From Microbacteriaceae bacterium (GTDB lineage Bacteria; Actinomycetota; Actinomycetes; Actinomycetales; Microbacteriaceae), in contig CANKTR010000063.1 of the NCBI GenBank assembly GCA_947486475.1, forward strand, positions 1 through 5,400: DNA of 5,400 nt, written 5' to 3'. Under the pieces are notes generated by a model. The model was given only the letters and a program-made list of their open reading frames with translations. It searched no databases and was not told where the DNA came from. The position numbers and the translations under genes were made by a program. Below, in pieces: positions 1 through 5,400 of the stretch (within the stretch, counting starts at the first letter, position 1; every line of letters begins with the position of its first letter).

Positions 1-318
1 CGCACACGGACCGATGTCGATGTGGTGGACTGGACAATCGAGGCGGTCAATCGAGGGGCAGGAGAGTTGCTGGTGAATTCCATTGATGCCGACGGTACGC
101 GAAGCGGTTTCGATCTCGACCTGATTGCGGCGGTTCGCTCTGTCGCCCGAGTGCCGCTCATTGCGTCAGGTGGCGCGGGACGATTGTCCGACTTCGCGCC
201 CGCCGTTTATGCCGGTGCGGACGCGGTGTTGGCTGCTAGCGTTTTTCACGCGGATGAGATCACCATCGACGACGTCAAGGGGGCAATCCGCGCGGAAGGA
301 TTCGAGGTGCGATCGTGA
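1..318 (+). CDS. hisF: Imidazole glycerol phosphate synthase cyclase subunit HisF (3' part)
   Basis: HisF is the cyclase half of the HisF-HisH synthase. It uses ammonia from HisH to convert PRFAR to imidazole glycerol phosphate and AICAR, in the cytoplasm. Only the last 105 codons are present; the reading frame is open from base 1, so the start and the N-terminal catalytic Asp lie outside the window. Visible are the late beta-alpha units of the (beta/alpha)8 barrel: [16 protein letters not shown], whose second Asp (bases 91-93) matches the family's general acid/base Asp, then the phosphate-binding IASGGAG loop and the [12 protein letters not shown] loop. The C-terminus ends in EVRS and its last four bases overlap hisI (GTGA). 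HisA/PriA also has a phosphate-binding barrel, but the SVFH and DADGT blocks are specific to HisF. The visible part is intact. Confidence 0.95.
   Translation, partial: RTRTDVDVVDWTIEAVNRGAGELLVNSIDADGTRSGFDLDLIAAVRSVARVPLIASGGAGRLSDFAPAVYAGADAVLAASVFHADEITIDDVKGAIRAEGFEVRS
304..309 (+). promoter_or_regulatory. Ribosome binding site for hisI
   Basis: GAGGTG lies inside the last codons of hisF, 5 bases before the hisI GTG at 315. It supports that GTG as the start. The same six bases at the same spacing precede trpE and the second ATG of trpB. Confidence 0.7.
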
Positions 319-641
319 ACATCGAGGACGTGAAGTTCGGGCCGGACGGACTTGTCGTGGCCGTGGTGCAACAACACGACACCCGAGAGGTCTTGATGGT
401 CGCCTATATGAATGCCGAGGCCGTGCGCCGAACACGAGCAGAGGGTCGCGTGACCTATTGGAGTAGGTCCCGAAACGAATACTGGCGAAAAGGCGATACG
501 TCGGGAAACACTCAACGACTCGTCTCGATCAGTGCGGACTGCGACGGTGATGCGCTCCTCGTCGTTGTGGATCAGAGCGGACCCGCTTGTCACACCGGCT
601 CGACGAGTTGTTTCGCGGCGGACGGTGAGGTGCGGTCGTGA
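315..641 (+). CDS. hisI: Phosphoribosyl-AMP cyclohydrolase HisI
   Basis: HisI opens the adenine ring of phosphoribosyl-AMP to give ProFAR, the third step of histidine synthesis, in the cytoplasm. The protein is 108 residues, the size of a stand-alone HisI with no fused HisE pyrophosphohydrolase domain. Seen in order: VLMVAYMN (26-33), [18 protein letters not shown] (48-65), the metal-binding DCDGD (75-79), and [12 protein letters not shown] (89-100). The zinc/magnesium ligands known in the family, the Asp trio and three Cys, correspond to D75, D77, D79, C76, C92 and C99, all present. The GTG start overlaps the hisF stop as GTGA and has a GAGGTG site 5 bases upstream; no start further upstream is needed, since the family's conserved block begins within a few residues. 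The 3' end overlaps trpE in the same way. Translation is probably coupled to hisF. hisE must be elsewhere if present. Confidence 0.97.
   Translation: MNIEDVKFGPDGLVVAVVQQHDTREVLMVAYMNAEAVRRTRAEGRVTYWSRSRNEYWRKGDTSGNTQRLVSISADCDGDALLVVVDQSGPACHTGSTSCFAADGEVRS
627..632 (+). promoter_or_regulatory. Ribosome binding site for trpE
   Basis: GAGGTG within the final hisI codons, 5 bases before the trpE GTG at 638. It copies the hisF/hisI junction almost exactly and decides the trpE start. Confidence 0.7.
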
Positions 642-2149
642 CCACGACGCGGGCCGAATTTGACGCCGCGGTTGCGGCGGGACCAGTCGTCACTGTCCTC
701 ACAACGGTTTTCATCGACGGAGTTTCGCCGGTTGCCCTGTACGCACACCTCACGAACGGCGCACCGGGGACTTTTCTGCTCGAGTCCGCCGAGCAGGGAG
801 GCATTTGGTCGCGCTATTCCTTCGTCGGATTGTCGGCATGGGGTTGCTTGACCGAGGACAATGACCACTCGGTGTGGTTGGACTATGGGTTGTCGGAGTC
901 CGCCGCATTTGGCGGCCGCGTCCCCAAACTCCGGTTGGACGCTCTGGACGCGCTCTACGCACGCTGGGCGTCGCCGGCGTCAACCGATTTGCTCCCGCTC
1001 ACGAGTGGGTTGGTGGGCTATTTGGGTTGGGACACGATTCGCGAAATCGAACATCTGCCCGACGCACCCCCCGATGAATCTGGTGTTCCGCACCAATCGA
1101 TGCTGTTTGTACGTGACCTGCTCGTCTTCGACCATAAAACCTCGCTTCTTCACATCTCCACCGCGGTTCTCGTTTCCAAAAACCCCGACGACGATTGGGA
1201 GGCGGCCAGACGCCGTCTTGACGATATTGCCCGCCGATTGCGTACCGAGCTGACCCTTGAGCCGTTGGCTCCGCCCGAGTCCACGGTGGTTGCACCGACT
1301 GCTCGCACCGAGAAGAACGACTTTCTCGCGACAATCGATGTCGCCAAGAACTTCATCCGCGACGGTGACGTGTTCCAGGTCGTTGTGTCGCAGCGGTTCG
1401 ACATCCCGCTGGTCGCCTCGAGCGTTGATGTGTATCGAATGTTGCGAGCGCTTAACCCGTCACCGTACATGTATCTGTTGAGCCTGGAGAACGCGTCGGG
1501 AGAAGTGTTCGCTGTTGTCGGTTCGTCGCCCGAGGCACTGGTCAAAGTGACCGAAGGCCGTGTCTTTAGTCACCCCATCGCTGGTAGCCGTCCCCGCGGT
1601 GATACCCCGGAGCGAGACGGCCAGTTGGCCGACGATCTCCTCGCCGACCAGAAAGAACGGGCAGAACACCTGATGCTCGTTGACCTCGCCCGAAACGATC
1701 TATCACGGGCCTCCGTACCCGGTTCTGTGGCGGTCACGGAGTTCATGAACGTCGAACGTTTTTCGCACATCATGCACCTCGTGTCGAGCGTTGAGGGCGA
1801 TGTTGCGCCCGGCATGACCCCGATCGATGTCTTTCGTGCGACGTTTCCCGCGGGAACGTTATCCGGCGCTCCCAAACCGCGAGCGCTCGAAATCATCGAT
1901 GAGCTCGAACCGGTCGGACGTGGTGTGTACGGGGGAGTGGTCGGCTACATCGGATTCGCCGGTGATTCGGACCTTGCCATCGCCATTCGGACAACCGTCA
2001 TCGCACAGGGTCGAGCCACGGTTCAGGCGGGGGCGGGGATTGTTGCCGATTCCGACGCCGAGTCCGAAGTCGACGAAACGGTCGCCAAAGCAGCCGCTCC
2101 GCTTCGCGCAATCGTCGCCGCGAACACCCTGCGCTCCGCGCTAGAATAG
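638..2149 (+). CDS. trpE: Anthranilate synthase component I TrpE
   Basis: TrpE converts chorismate to anthranilate using ammonia supplied by the glutaminase TrpG; it is the first committed and feedback-inhibited step of tryptophan synthesis. The protein has 503 residues, normal for TrpE. The N-terminal domain carries LLES (47-50), and NPSPYMYL sits at 273-280; in studied TrpE proteins both help form the tryptophan inhibition site, so feedback control is likely kept. The chorismate-binding domain (about 226-495) shows PIAGS (313-317), [14 protein letters not shown] (342-355), the MH pair (379-380), [11 protein letters not shown] (403-413), YGGVVGY (431-437) and [10 protein letters not shown] (464-473). 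Ala at 315, where PabB usually has the PIKGT Lys, argues for TrpE over aminodeoxychorismate synthase. Two mild departures are Ser for the usual Thr at 317 and NDLSR for the usual NDLGR. All six Trp residues lie before residue 190. The GTG start overlaps the hisI stop (GTGA). No trpG follows, so the partner subunit must be encoded elsewhere. Confidence 0.96.
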   Translation: MTTTRAEFDAAVAAGPVVTVLTTVFIDGVSPVALYAHLTNGAPGTFLLESAEQGGIWSRYSFVGLSAWGCLTEDNDHSVWLDYGLSESAAFGGRVPKLRLDALDALYARWASPASTDLLPLTSGLVGYLGWDTIREIEHLPDAPPDESGVPHQSMLFVRDLLVFDHKTSLLHISTAVLVSKNPDDDWEAARRRLDDIARRLRTELTLEPLAPPESTVVAPTARTEKNDFLATIDVAKNFIRDGDVFQVVVSQRFDIPLVASSVDVYRMLRALNPSPYMYLLSLENASGEVFAVVGSSPEALVKVTEGRVFSHPIAGSRPRGDTPERDGQLADDLLADQKERAEHLMLVDLARNDLSRASVPGSVAVTEFMNVERFSHIMHLVSSVEGDVAPGMTPIDVFRATFPAGTLSGAPKPRALEIIDELEPVGRGVYGGVVGYIGFAGDSDLAIAIRTTVIAQGRATVQAGAGIVADSDAESEVDETVAKAAAPLRAIVAANTLRSALE

Positions 2150-2153
2150 GCGC

Positions 2154-2159
2154 AGGAGG
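2154..2159 (+). promoter_or_regulatory. Strong ribosome binding site for the small membrane protein gene
   Basis: A consensus AGGAGG lies in the 17-base gap after trpE, 7 bases before the ATG at 2167. It is the strongest Shine-Dalgarno site in the window and supports this short gene being translated in its own right. Confidence 0.85.
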
Positions 2160-2166
2160 CACGGAC

Positions 2167-2391
2167 ATGAACGACGCAAACGACCCCGGCCACGGTTCGT
2201 CACCGGCGGCGTGGACAGCCGTAATCATCATGATTATCGGCGTATCGGCAGGCACCCTCTTCTTCTGGTTTGACATGCCCGCGTTCGTGTGGGCGTCGGC
2301 GTCACTCTTAGTTGTGGGACCCGTCGTCGGGACACTCATGGCGAAAGCCGGTTACGGCGTCGACGGTGACTCAACGAAGGCTTCGCACTAG
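2167..2391 (+). CDS. Small two-helix membrane protein, HGxxPAAW family, unknown function
   Basis: A 74-residue predicted inner-membrane protein. After a short polar N-terminus comes HGSSPAAWT (9-17), matching the signature of the actinobacterial HGxxPAAW family. Two hydrophobic stretches follow at about 16-35 and 38-58, separated by an FDMP turn, then the conserved-looking AKAGYG (59-64) and a hydrophilic tail. There is no signal-peptide cleavage motif and no catalytic motif. It starts at an ATG behind a consensus Shine-Dalgarno site and stops two bases before trpC, so it is surely co-transcribed with the trp genes. From memory of the family, members are often found between trpE and trpC in Actinobacteria, but no function is established; a role tied to tryptophan is only suggested by position. 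It contains three Trp (16, 34, 42), a higher share than any flanking enzyme. That it is a real gene is well supported; its role is unknown. Confidence 0.87.
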   Translation: MNDANDPGHGSSPAAWTAVIIMIIGVSAGTLFFWFDMPAFVWASASLLVVGPVVGTLMAKAGYGVDGDSTKASH

Positions 2392-2393
2392 TC

Positions 2394-3170
2394 GTGCTCG
2401 ACGCGTTAACCGCCGGCGCATTGGATGATGCGGCAACGAGACGCGAGAACGTTTCGCTCGCCGAGATCGAACGTCGCGCACTCCGCACGCCACCACCCAC
2501 TGACGCGTATTCCGCACTCGCTCCGACTTCTCACATTCGCCTGATAGCCGAAATCAAGAGGGCAAGCCCATCCAAAGGCGCACTGGCCGACATCGCGGAT
2601 GCGCCCGAATTGGCGTCTCGGTACGTTGCCGGCGGTGCTGATGCGATTTCGGTGTTGACCGAACAGCGCCGCTTTGGTGGGTCGCTCGACGACCTCGATG
2701 CCATTCGCGACCGCGTTGACGTGCCTCTGCTGCGCAAAGACTTCATCGCGGAGGAATACCAGATTTTGGAAGCCCGAGCGCACGGCGCGGATATTGTCCT
2801 GCTCATCGTCGCCGCGCTCGAACAACCACTCTTGGAACGCCTCTACACGTTCGCCCATCAGCTCGATTTGTCGGTGCTCGTGGAGACGCACTCCGCGGAC
2901 GAAGTTCGCCGTGCCGCCGACATTGGTTCGCGGCTCATCGGAGTCAATGCACGCGACCTCACCACGTTTGAACTCGACCGAACACTGTTCGCGTCGGTTC
3001 AGGCTCTGATCCCGGTGGGAGCGATTTCCGTCGCCGAATCTGCGGTACAAACAGTTGATGATGTTCGGGCCTATCGAGCGAGTGGTGCCGACGTGGTTCT
3101 CGTCGGTGAAGCCCTCGTCACGTCGCGAGACGCCCAACACACCGTCCATGAATTTCGAGAGGTGGCATGA
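2394..3170 (+). CDS. trpC: Indole-3-glycerol phosphate synthase TrpC
   Basis: TrpC decarboxylates and cyclises CdRP to indole-3-glycerol phosphate, the substrate of TrpA. At 258 residues it is a stand-alone IGPS with no fused TrpF domain. By family comparison the catalytic and binding residues are all present: E53 and K55 in [12 protein letters not shown] (51-62), K115 in LLRKDF (112-117), E164 in VETH, N185 in VNARDL (184-189), and E215-S216 in [17 protein letters not shown] (87-97) and VGEALV (237-242) complete the phosphate and active-site loops of the barrel. The protein contains neither Trp nor Cys. The GTG start at 2394 gives the usual LDxLxAGA-type N-terminus and lies two bases after the preceding stop. 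No Shine-Dalgarno site is well placed; a GAAGG sits 13 bases upstream, too far to be convincing. Translation therefore probably relies on ribosomes arriving from the small membrane protein gene. Its end overlaps the trpB start region. Confidence 0.97.
   Translation: MLDALTAGALDDAATRRENVSLAEIERRALRTPPPTDAYSALAPTSHIRLIAEIKRASPSKGALADIADAPELASRYVAGGADAISVLTEQRRFGGSLDDLDAIRDRVDVPLLRKDFIAEEYQILEARAHGADIVLLIVAALEQPLLERLYTFAHQLDLSVLVETHSADEVRRAADIGSRLIGVNARDLTTFELDRTLFASVQALIPVGAISVAESAVQTVDDVRAYRASGADVVLVGEALVTSRDAQHTVHEFREVA
3159..3164 (+). promoter_or_regulatory. Ribosome binding site for trpB
   Basis: GAGGTG within the last trpC codons. It is 5 bases from the ATG at 3170 but only 2 from the ATG at 3167, so it favours the second of the two tandem ATGs. 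The spacing matches the hisI and trpE sites. Confidence 0.7.
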
Positions 3171-4369
3171 TGTCGTTACGCGACGAGCAAGGACCCTACT
3201 TTGGCGAATTCGGGGGGCGGTTTGTTCCCGAAGCGCTCATCGCCGCGTTGGACGAGTTGGATGCCGCTTACCGCGACGCGAAGAATGATCCGATGTTCCA
3301 GGCGGAACTGGCCGAACTTCATCGTTCGTACTCGGGGCGACCGTCGATAATCACCGAAGTGTCGCGGTTCGCCGCACTCGCGGGCGGGGCCCGAATCCTG
3401 CTCAAGCGAGAGGATCTCAATCACACGGGTTCCCACAAAATCAACAATGTGCTCGGCCAAGCCCTGCTCGCGAAAAAGCTCGGCAAGTCACGACTGATCG
3501 CAGAAACCGGCGCGGGACAGCACGGTGTTGCGACAGCGACCGCCGCAGCACTGATGGGCATGTCCTGCGTGGTGTACATGGGCGAGGTGGACACGGAACG
3601 ACAGGCTCTCAACGTCGCACGAATGAAACTCTTGGGCGCCGAGGTCGTTGCCGTGAAACACGGGTCGCGAACGCTCAAAGACGCCATCAACGAGGCGATG
3701 CGTGACTGGGTGGCGAACGTCGAATCGACCCACTATCTCTTGGGCACCGTGGCGGGACCGCACCCGTTCCCCGTCATGGTTCGCGACTTTCACTCGATCA
3801 TCGGGGTGGAATCGCGTGAACAACTGCTTGCGACCGAAGGCAGGATCCCCACCGCCGTCGTAGCCTGTGTCGGCGGCGGTTCCAACGCGATGGGTATCTT
3901 TCACGCCTTCCTCGACGACGATGTCGCACTCTACGGTTTCGAAGCGGCCGGTGACGGCATGGACACTCCCCGACACGCGGCGACACTCGGTCGCGGCCGC
4001 CCCGGCGTGCTGCACGGCGCAAAGACCTTTGTGTTGCAGGACGAGGACGGCCAGACGGTCGAATCCCACTCGATTTCTGCTGGGCTGGACTATCCCGGAA
4101 TCGGACCCGAACACGCCTGGCTACGAGACAGCGGTCGTGCCATTTATCGCGGAATTACCGACGCCCAAGCGATGCAGGCGATGTGGGATCTGTCCCGCAC
4201 CGAAGGAATCATTCCCGCCATCGAGACAGCCCACGGACTTGCCGGTGCACTCGATCTCGCGCGTACGCTCGCTCCCGACGACATCGTTCTCGTGAACAAT
4301 TCGGGGCGTGGCGATAAGGACATGGAGACCGCTGCTCGGTACTTCGGTCTGATTGGTCCCTCCGCATGA
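3170..4369 (+). CDS. trpB: Tryptophan synthase beta subunit TrpB
   Basis: TrpB is the PLP enzyme that joins indole, channelled from TrpA, with serine to make tryptophan. From ATG 3170 it is 399 residues, the usual size; an in-frame ATG at 3167 would add one Met. The start is chosen because GAGGTG then sits 5 bases upstream, as for hisI and trpE. Visible in order: [14 protein letters not shown] near the N-terminus, HTGSHKINN (85-93) with PLP-binding Lys90, ETGAGQHG (112-119) with catalytic Glu112, the phosphate-cup GGGSNA (235-240), GLDYPG (305-310) with the Asp that closes over the substrate, GPEH (312-315), and SGRGDKD (378-384) with Ser378 facing the PLP ring. This is the TrpB1 type, which pairs with TrpA. 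One oddity is Asn377 just before SGRGDKD, where the family usually has a hydrophobic residue or Cys. CGA is the commonest arginine codon (9 of 26). It overlaps trpC by one base (or by ATGA with the earlier ATG) and trpA by four. Confidence 0.98.
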   Translation: MSLRDEQGPYFGEFGGRFVPEALIAALDELDAAYRDAKNDPMFQAELAELHRSYSGRPSIITEVSRFAALAGGARILLKREDLNHTGSHKINNVLGQALLAKKLGKSRLIAETGAGQHGVATATAAALMGMSCVVYMGEVDTERQALNVARMKLLGAEVVAVKHGSRTLKDAINEAMRDWVANVESTHYLLGTVAGPHPFPVMVRDFHSIIGVESREQLLATEGRIPTAVVACVGGGSNAMGIFHAFLDDDVALYGFEAAGDGMDTPRHAATLGRGRPGVLHGAKTFVLQDEDGQTVESHSISAGLDYPGIGPEHAWLRDSGRAIYRGITDAQAMQAMWDLSRTEGIIPAIETAHGLAGALDLARTLAPDDIVLVNNSGRGDKDMETAARYFGLIGPSA

Positions 4370-5160
4370 CCTCCGCGGTCGAGAACGTCATCGACCAGGC
4401 GGCTGCAGAGGGCCGGGGCGTTCTCATTGGCTATCTGCCGGCCGGTTTCCCGTCTGTTCCCGCCTCGATTGACGCCCTCGTCGCACTTGCCGAGTCGGGT
4501 GTCGACATCATCGAACTGGGTGTTCCCTATTCCGACCCGATCATGGACGGCGTCGTGATTCAGCAGGCGACCAACGCGTCGCTCGACAACGGATTTCGAC
4601 TCACCCAATTGTTCGACATCGTTCGTGCGGTGACGGCGAAAGTGTCCACGCCGATTCTCGTGATGACCTATTGGAACCCCGTCATTCAGTACGGTGTCGA
4701 CCGTTTCGCTCGCGACCTCAAGGCAGCCGGTGGGGCGGGGCTCATCACCCCCGACCTCATTCCGGACGAGGCGGCGGAATGGATCGTCGCGTCCGACGCA
4801 CATGAGCTCGACCGTGTCTTTCTGGCGGCACCGTCGTCCTCAACCGAACGATTAGCCGCCGCGGTCTCCCACTCCCGCGGTTTCGTCTACGCCGTATCGA
4901 CAATGGGCATCACGGGCGCTCGGGCCGATGTCGATCAGGCTGCCAGAATTCTGGTCGAACGGCTCAAGGCCGTCGGTGCGCCGCGGGTGTGTGTCGGGGT
5001 TGGAATTTCCTCGGGGGCCCAGGTCACTGCGGTGACTCACTACGCCGAAGGCGCAATCGTCGGATCTCACCTCGTTTCCGCATTGACCAACGGGGGAACA
5101 GACGGATTGATCGCCGCGACGCTCGAACTCGCGTCGGGGCTGGTAGCCCGAGCCGAATAG
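4366..5160 (+). CDS. trpA: Tryptophan synthase alpha subunit TrpA
   Basis: TrpA cleaves indole-3-glycerol phosphate to indole and glyceraldehyde 3-phosphate and passes indole through a tunnel to TrpB. The 264-residue length fits the family. Visible are [10 protein letters not shown] (21-30), the signature [13 protein letters not shown] (50-62) with catalytic Glu50 and Asp61, MTYWNP (100-105), [12 protein letters not shown] (125-136), the loop-6 region [14 protein letters not shown] (173-186), and phosphate-binding GVGIS (211-215) and VGSHLV (232-237). Nothing essential is missing. The ATG overlaps the trpB stop as ATGA, and no purine-rich ribosome site is visible just upstream (the preceding bases are pyrimidine-rich), so translation is probably strictly coupled to trpB, which would suit the 1:1 alpha-beta complex. 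No terminator hairpin follows; lgt begins 25 bases after the stop. Confidence 0.97.
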   Translation: MTSAVENVIDQAAAEGRGVLIGYLPAGFPSVPASIDALVALAESGVDIIELGVPYSDPIMDGVVIQQATNASLDNGFRLTQLFDIVRAVTAKVSTPILVMTYWNPVIQYGVDRFARDLKAAGGAGLITPDLIPDEAAEWIVASDAHELDRVFLAAPSSSTERLAAAVSHSRGFVYAVSTMGITGARADVDQAARILVERLKAVGAPRVCVGVGISSGAQVTAVTHYAEGAIVGSHLVSALTNGGTDGLIAATLELASGLVARAE

Positions 5161-5173
5161 GCTGAGATTCGAT

Positions 5174-5180
5174 GAAAGGA
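5174..5180 (+). promoter_or_regulatory. Ribosome binding site for lgt
   Basis: GAAAGGA in the 25-base trpA-lgt gap, 5 bases before the GTG at 5186. It supports that start. The gap itself is too short for a full promoter and contains no inverted repeat typical of a terminator. Confidence 0.7.
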
Positions 5181-5185
5181 AACTC

Positions 5186-5400
5186 GTGAACCTCGCAAGC
5201 ATCCCGTCACCTCCGACAGAGTGGCAATCGTTTCGAATCGGAGAGTGGCTTCGCGGTCTCGGCGCCGACTGGGCAAACTTTGATCTGACGATTCACGCCT
5301 ATGCCCTCTGCATTTTGCTCGGAATCGTCGTGGGACTCATCATCACGAATCGTCGCCTTGTTGCCCGCGGGGTCGAGTCGTGGCTCATTTTGGACATCTC
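5186..5400 (+). CDS. lgt: Prolipoprotein diacylglyceryl transferase Lgt (5' part)
   Basis: Lgt transfers the diacylglyceryl group of phosphatidylglycerol to the lipobox Cys of prolipoproteins at the cytoplasmic membrane, the first step of lipoprotein maturation. Only the first 71 codons are present and the frame is open to the window end. The N-terminus LASIPSPP (3-10) is typical of actinobacterial Lgt, followed by an amphipathic stretch and DLTIHAYALCILLGIVVG (33-50), which holds the first membrane segment (about 36-54). Tyr39 in this IHAYAL block corresponds to the conserved Tyr of the first helix in the family. After a positively charged NRR turn the next hydrophobic region starts (SWLILDI). 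The catalytic His and Arg motifs and the Lgt signature lie beyond the window. The GTG start is chosen for its GAAAGGA site and because the conserved SIPSPP motif begins just after it. lgt after trpA is a recurring actinobacterial arrangement; co-transcription is likely as no terminator is seen. Confidence 0.93.
   Translation, partial: MNLASIPSPPTEWQSFRIGEWLRGLGADWANFDLTIHAYALCILLGIVVGLIITNRRLVARGVESWLILDI

Noticed and set aside
638..2149. PabB (aminodeoxychorismate synthase) as an alternative for the chorismate-using enzyme.
   Set aside because: Ala in PIAGS rather than the Lys of PIKGT, the LLES and NPSPYMYL inhibitor-site motifs, and the trp gene neighbourhood all point to TrpE.
2150..2166. 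Gap between trpE and the small membrane protein gene considered as a possible promoter, attenuator or terminator.
   Set aside because: It is only 17 bases and is filled by a consensus Shine-Dalgarno site; there is no inverted repeat or T-run.
2406..3149. A 247-codon open frame on the minus strand opposite nearly all of trpC.
   Set aside because: It mirrors the codon bias of trpC (few TTA, CTA or TCA codons in the matching phase), shows no recognisable domain, and trpC on the other strand is unambiguous.
3488..4114. A 208-codon minus-strand open frame opposite trpB, and another of 219 codons at 4144-4803 opposite the end of trpB and trpA.
   Set aside because: Low-complexity Arg- and His-rich translations with no motif or membrane pattern; shadows of strongly supported plus-strand genes.
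5172..5189. A five-codon ORF (MKGNS) in the trpA-lgt gap whose stop overlaps the lgt GTG as GTGA, resembling the other junctions.
   Set aside because: Its own ATG has no ribosome site, and its AAAGGA codons are better explained as the lgt Shine-Dalgarno site. Chance occurrence is likely.
1..5400. Mobile elements, CRISPR arrays, tRNA or rRNA genes, direct or inverted repeats of useful length.
   Set aside because: None seen; coding genes occupy nearly every base and all reading frames are intact.

Overview
The window is a tightly packed, single-strand (+) stretch of amino-acid biosynthesis genes from a high-GC actinobacterium. The best fit is Microbacteriaceae or a close relative. That placement is inferred from the gene order hisF-hisI-trpE-(small membrane protein)-trpC-trpB-trpA-lgt, the actinobacterial character of the proteins, frequent GTG starts and overlapping stop/start codons. 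No species can be named from the sequence alone.

Layout: the 3' end of hisF (1-318) overlaps hisI (315-641), which overlaps trpE (638-2149). After a 17-base gap holding a strong Shine-Dalgarno site comes a 74-codon two-helix membrane protein of the HGxxPAAW type (2167-2391). Two bases later trpC begins (2394-3170). trpC overlaps trpB (3170-4369), trpB overlaps trpA (4366-5160), and 25 bases on starts lgt, cut by the window end (5186-5400). The largest non-coding gap is 25 bases. I see no RNA gene, mobile element, CRISPR array, terminator or trp leader/attenuator.

How the genes work together: HisF and HisI are late and early steps of histidine synthesis. TrpE makes anthranilate from chorismate, TrpC closes the indole ring, and TrpB/TrpA form tryptophan synthase. 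trpG, trpD and trpF are not here. TrpF is commonly replaced in Actinobacteria by the bifunctional PriA (HisA-like) isomerase, which would link the his and trp parts functionally; that is family knowledge, not visible here. The HGxxPAAW protein has no known function. Lgt belongs to lipoprotein maturation and seems linked by conserved position rather than pathway.

The most notable sequence-level points are: a near-identical 15-base junction (Shine-Dalgarno plus GTGA) ending both hisF and hisI, with the same GAGGTG-plus-5 spacing pointing to the second of two tandem ATGs as the trpB start; an uncharacterised, relatively Trp-rich membrane protein embedded in the trp genes; and heavy use of the CGA arginine codon. 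Otherwise this is an ordinary, intact core-metabolism region.
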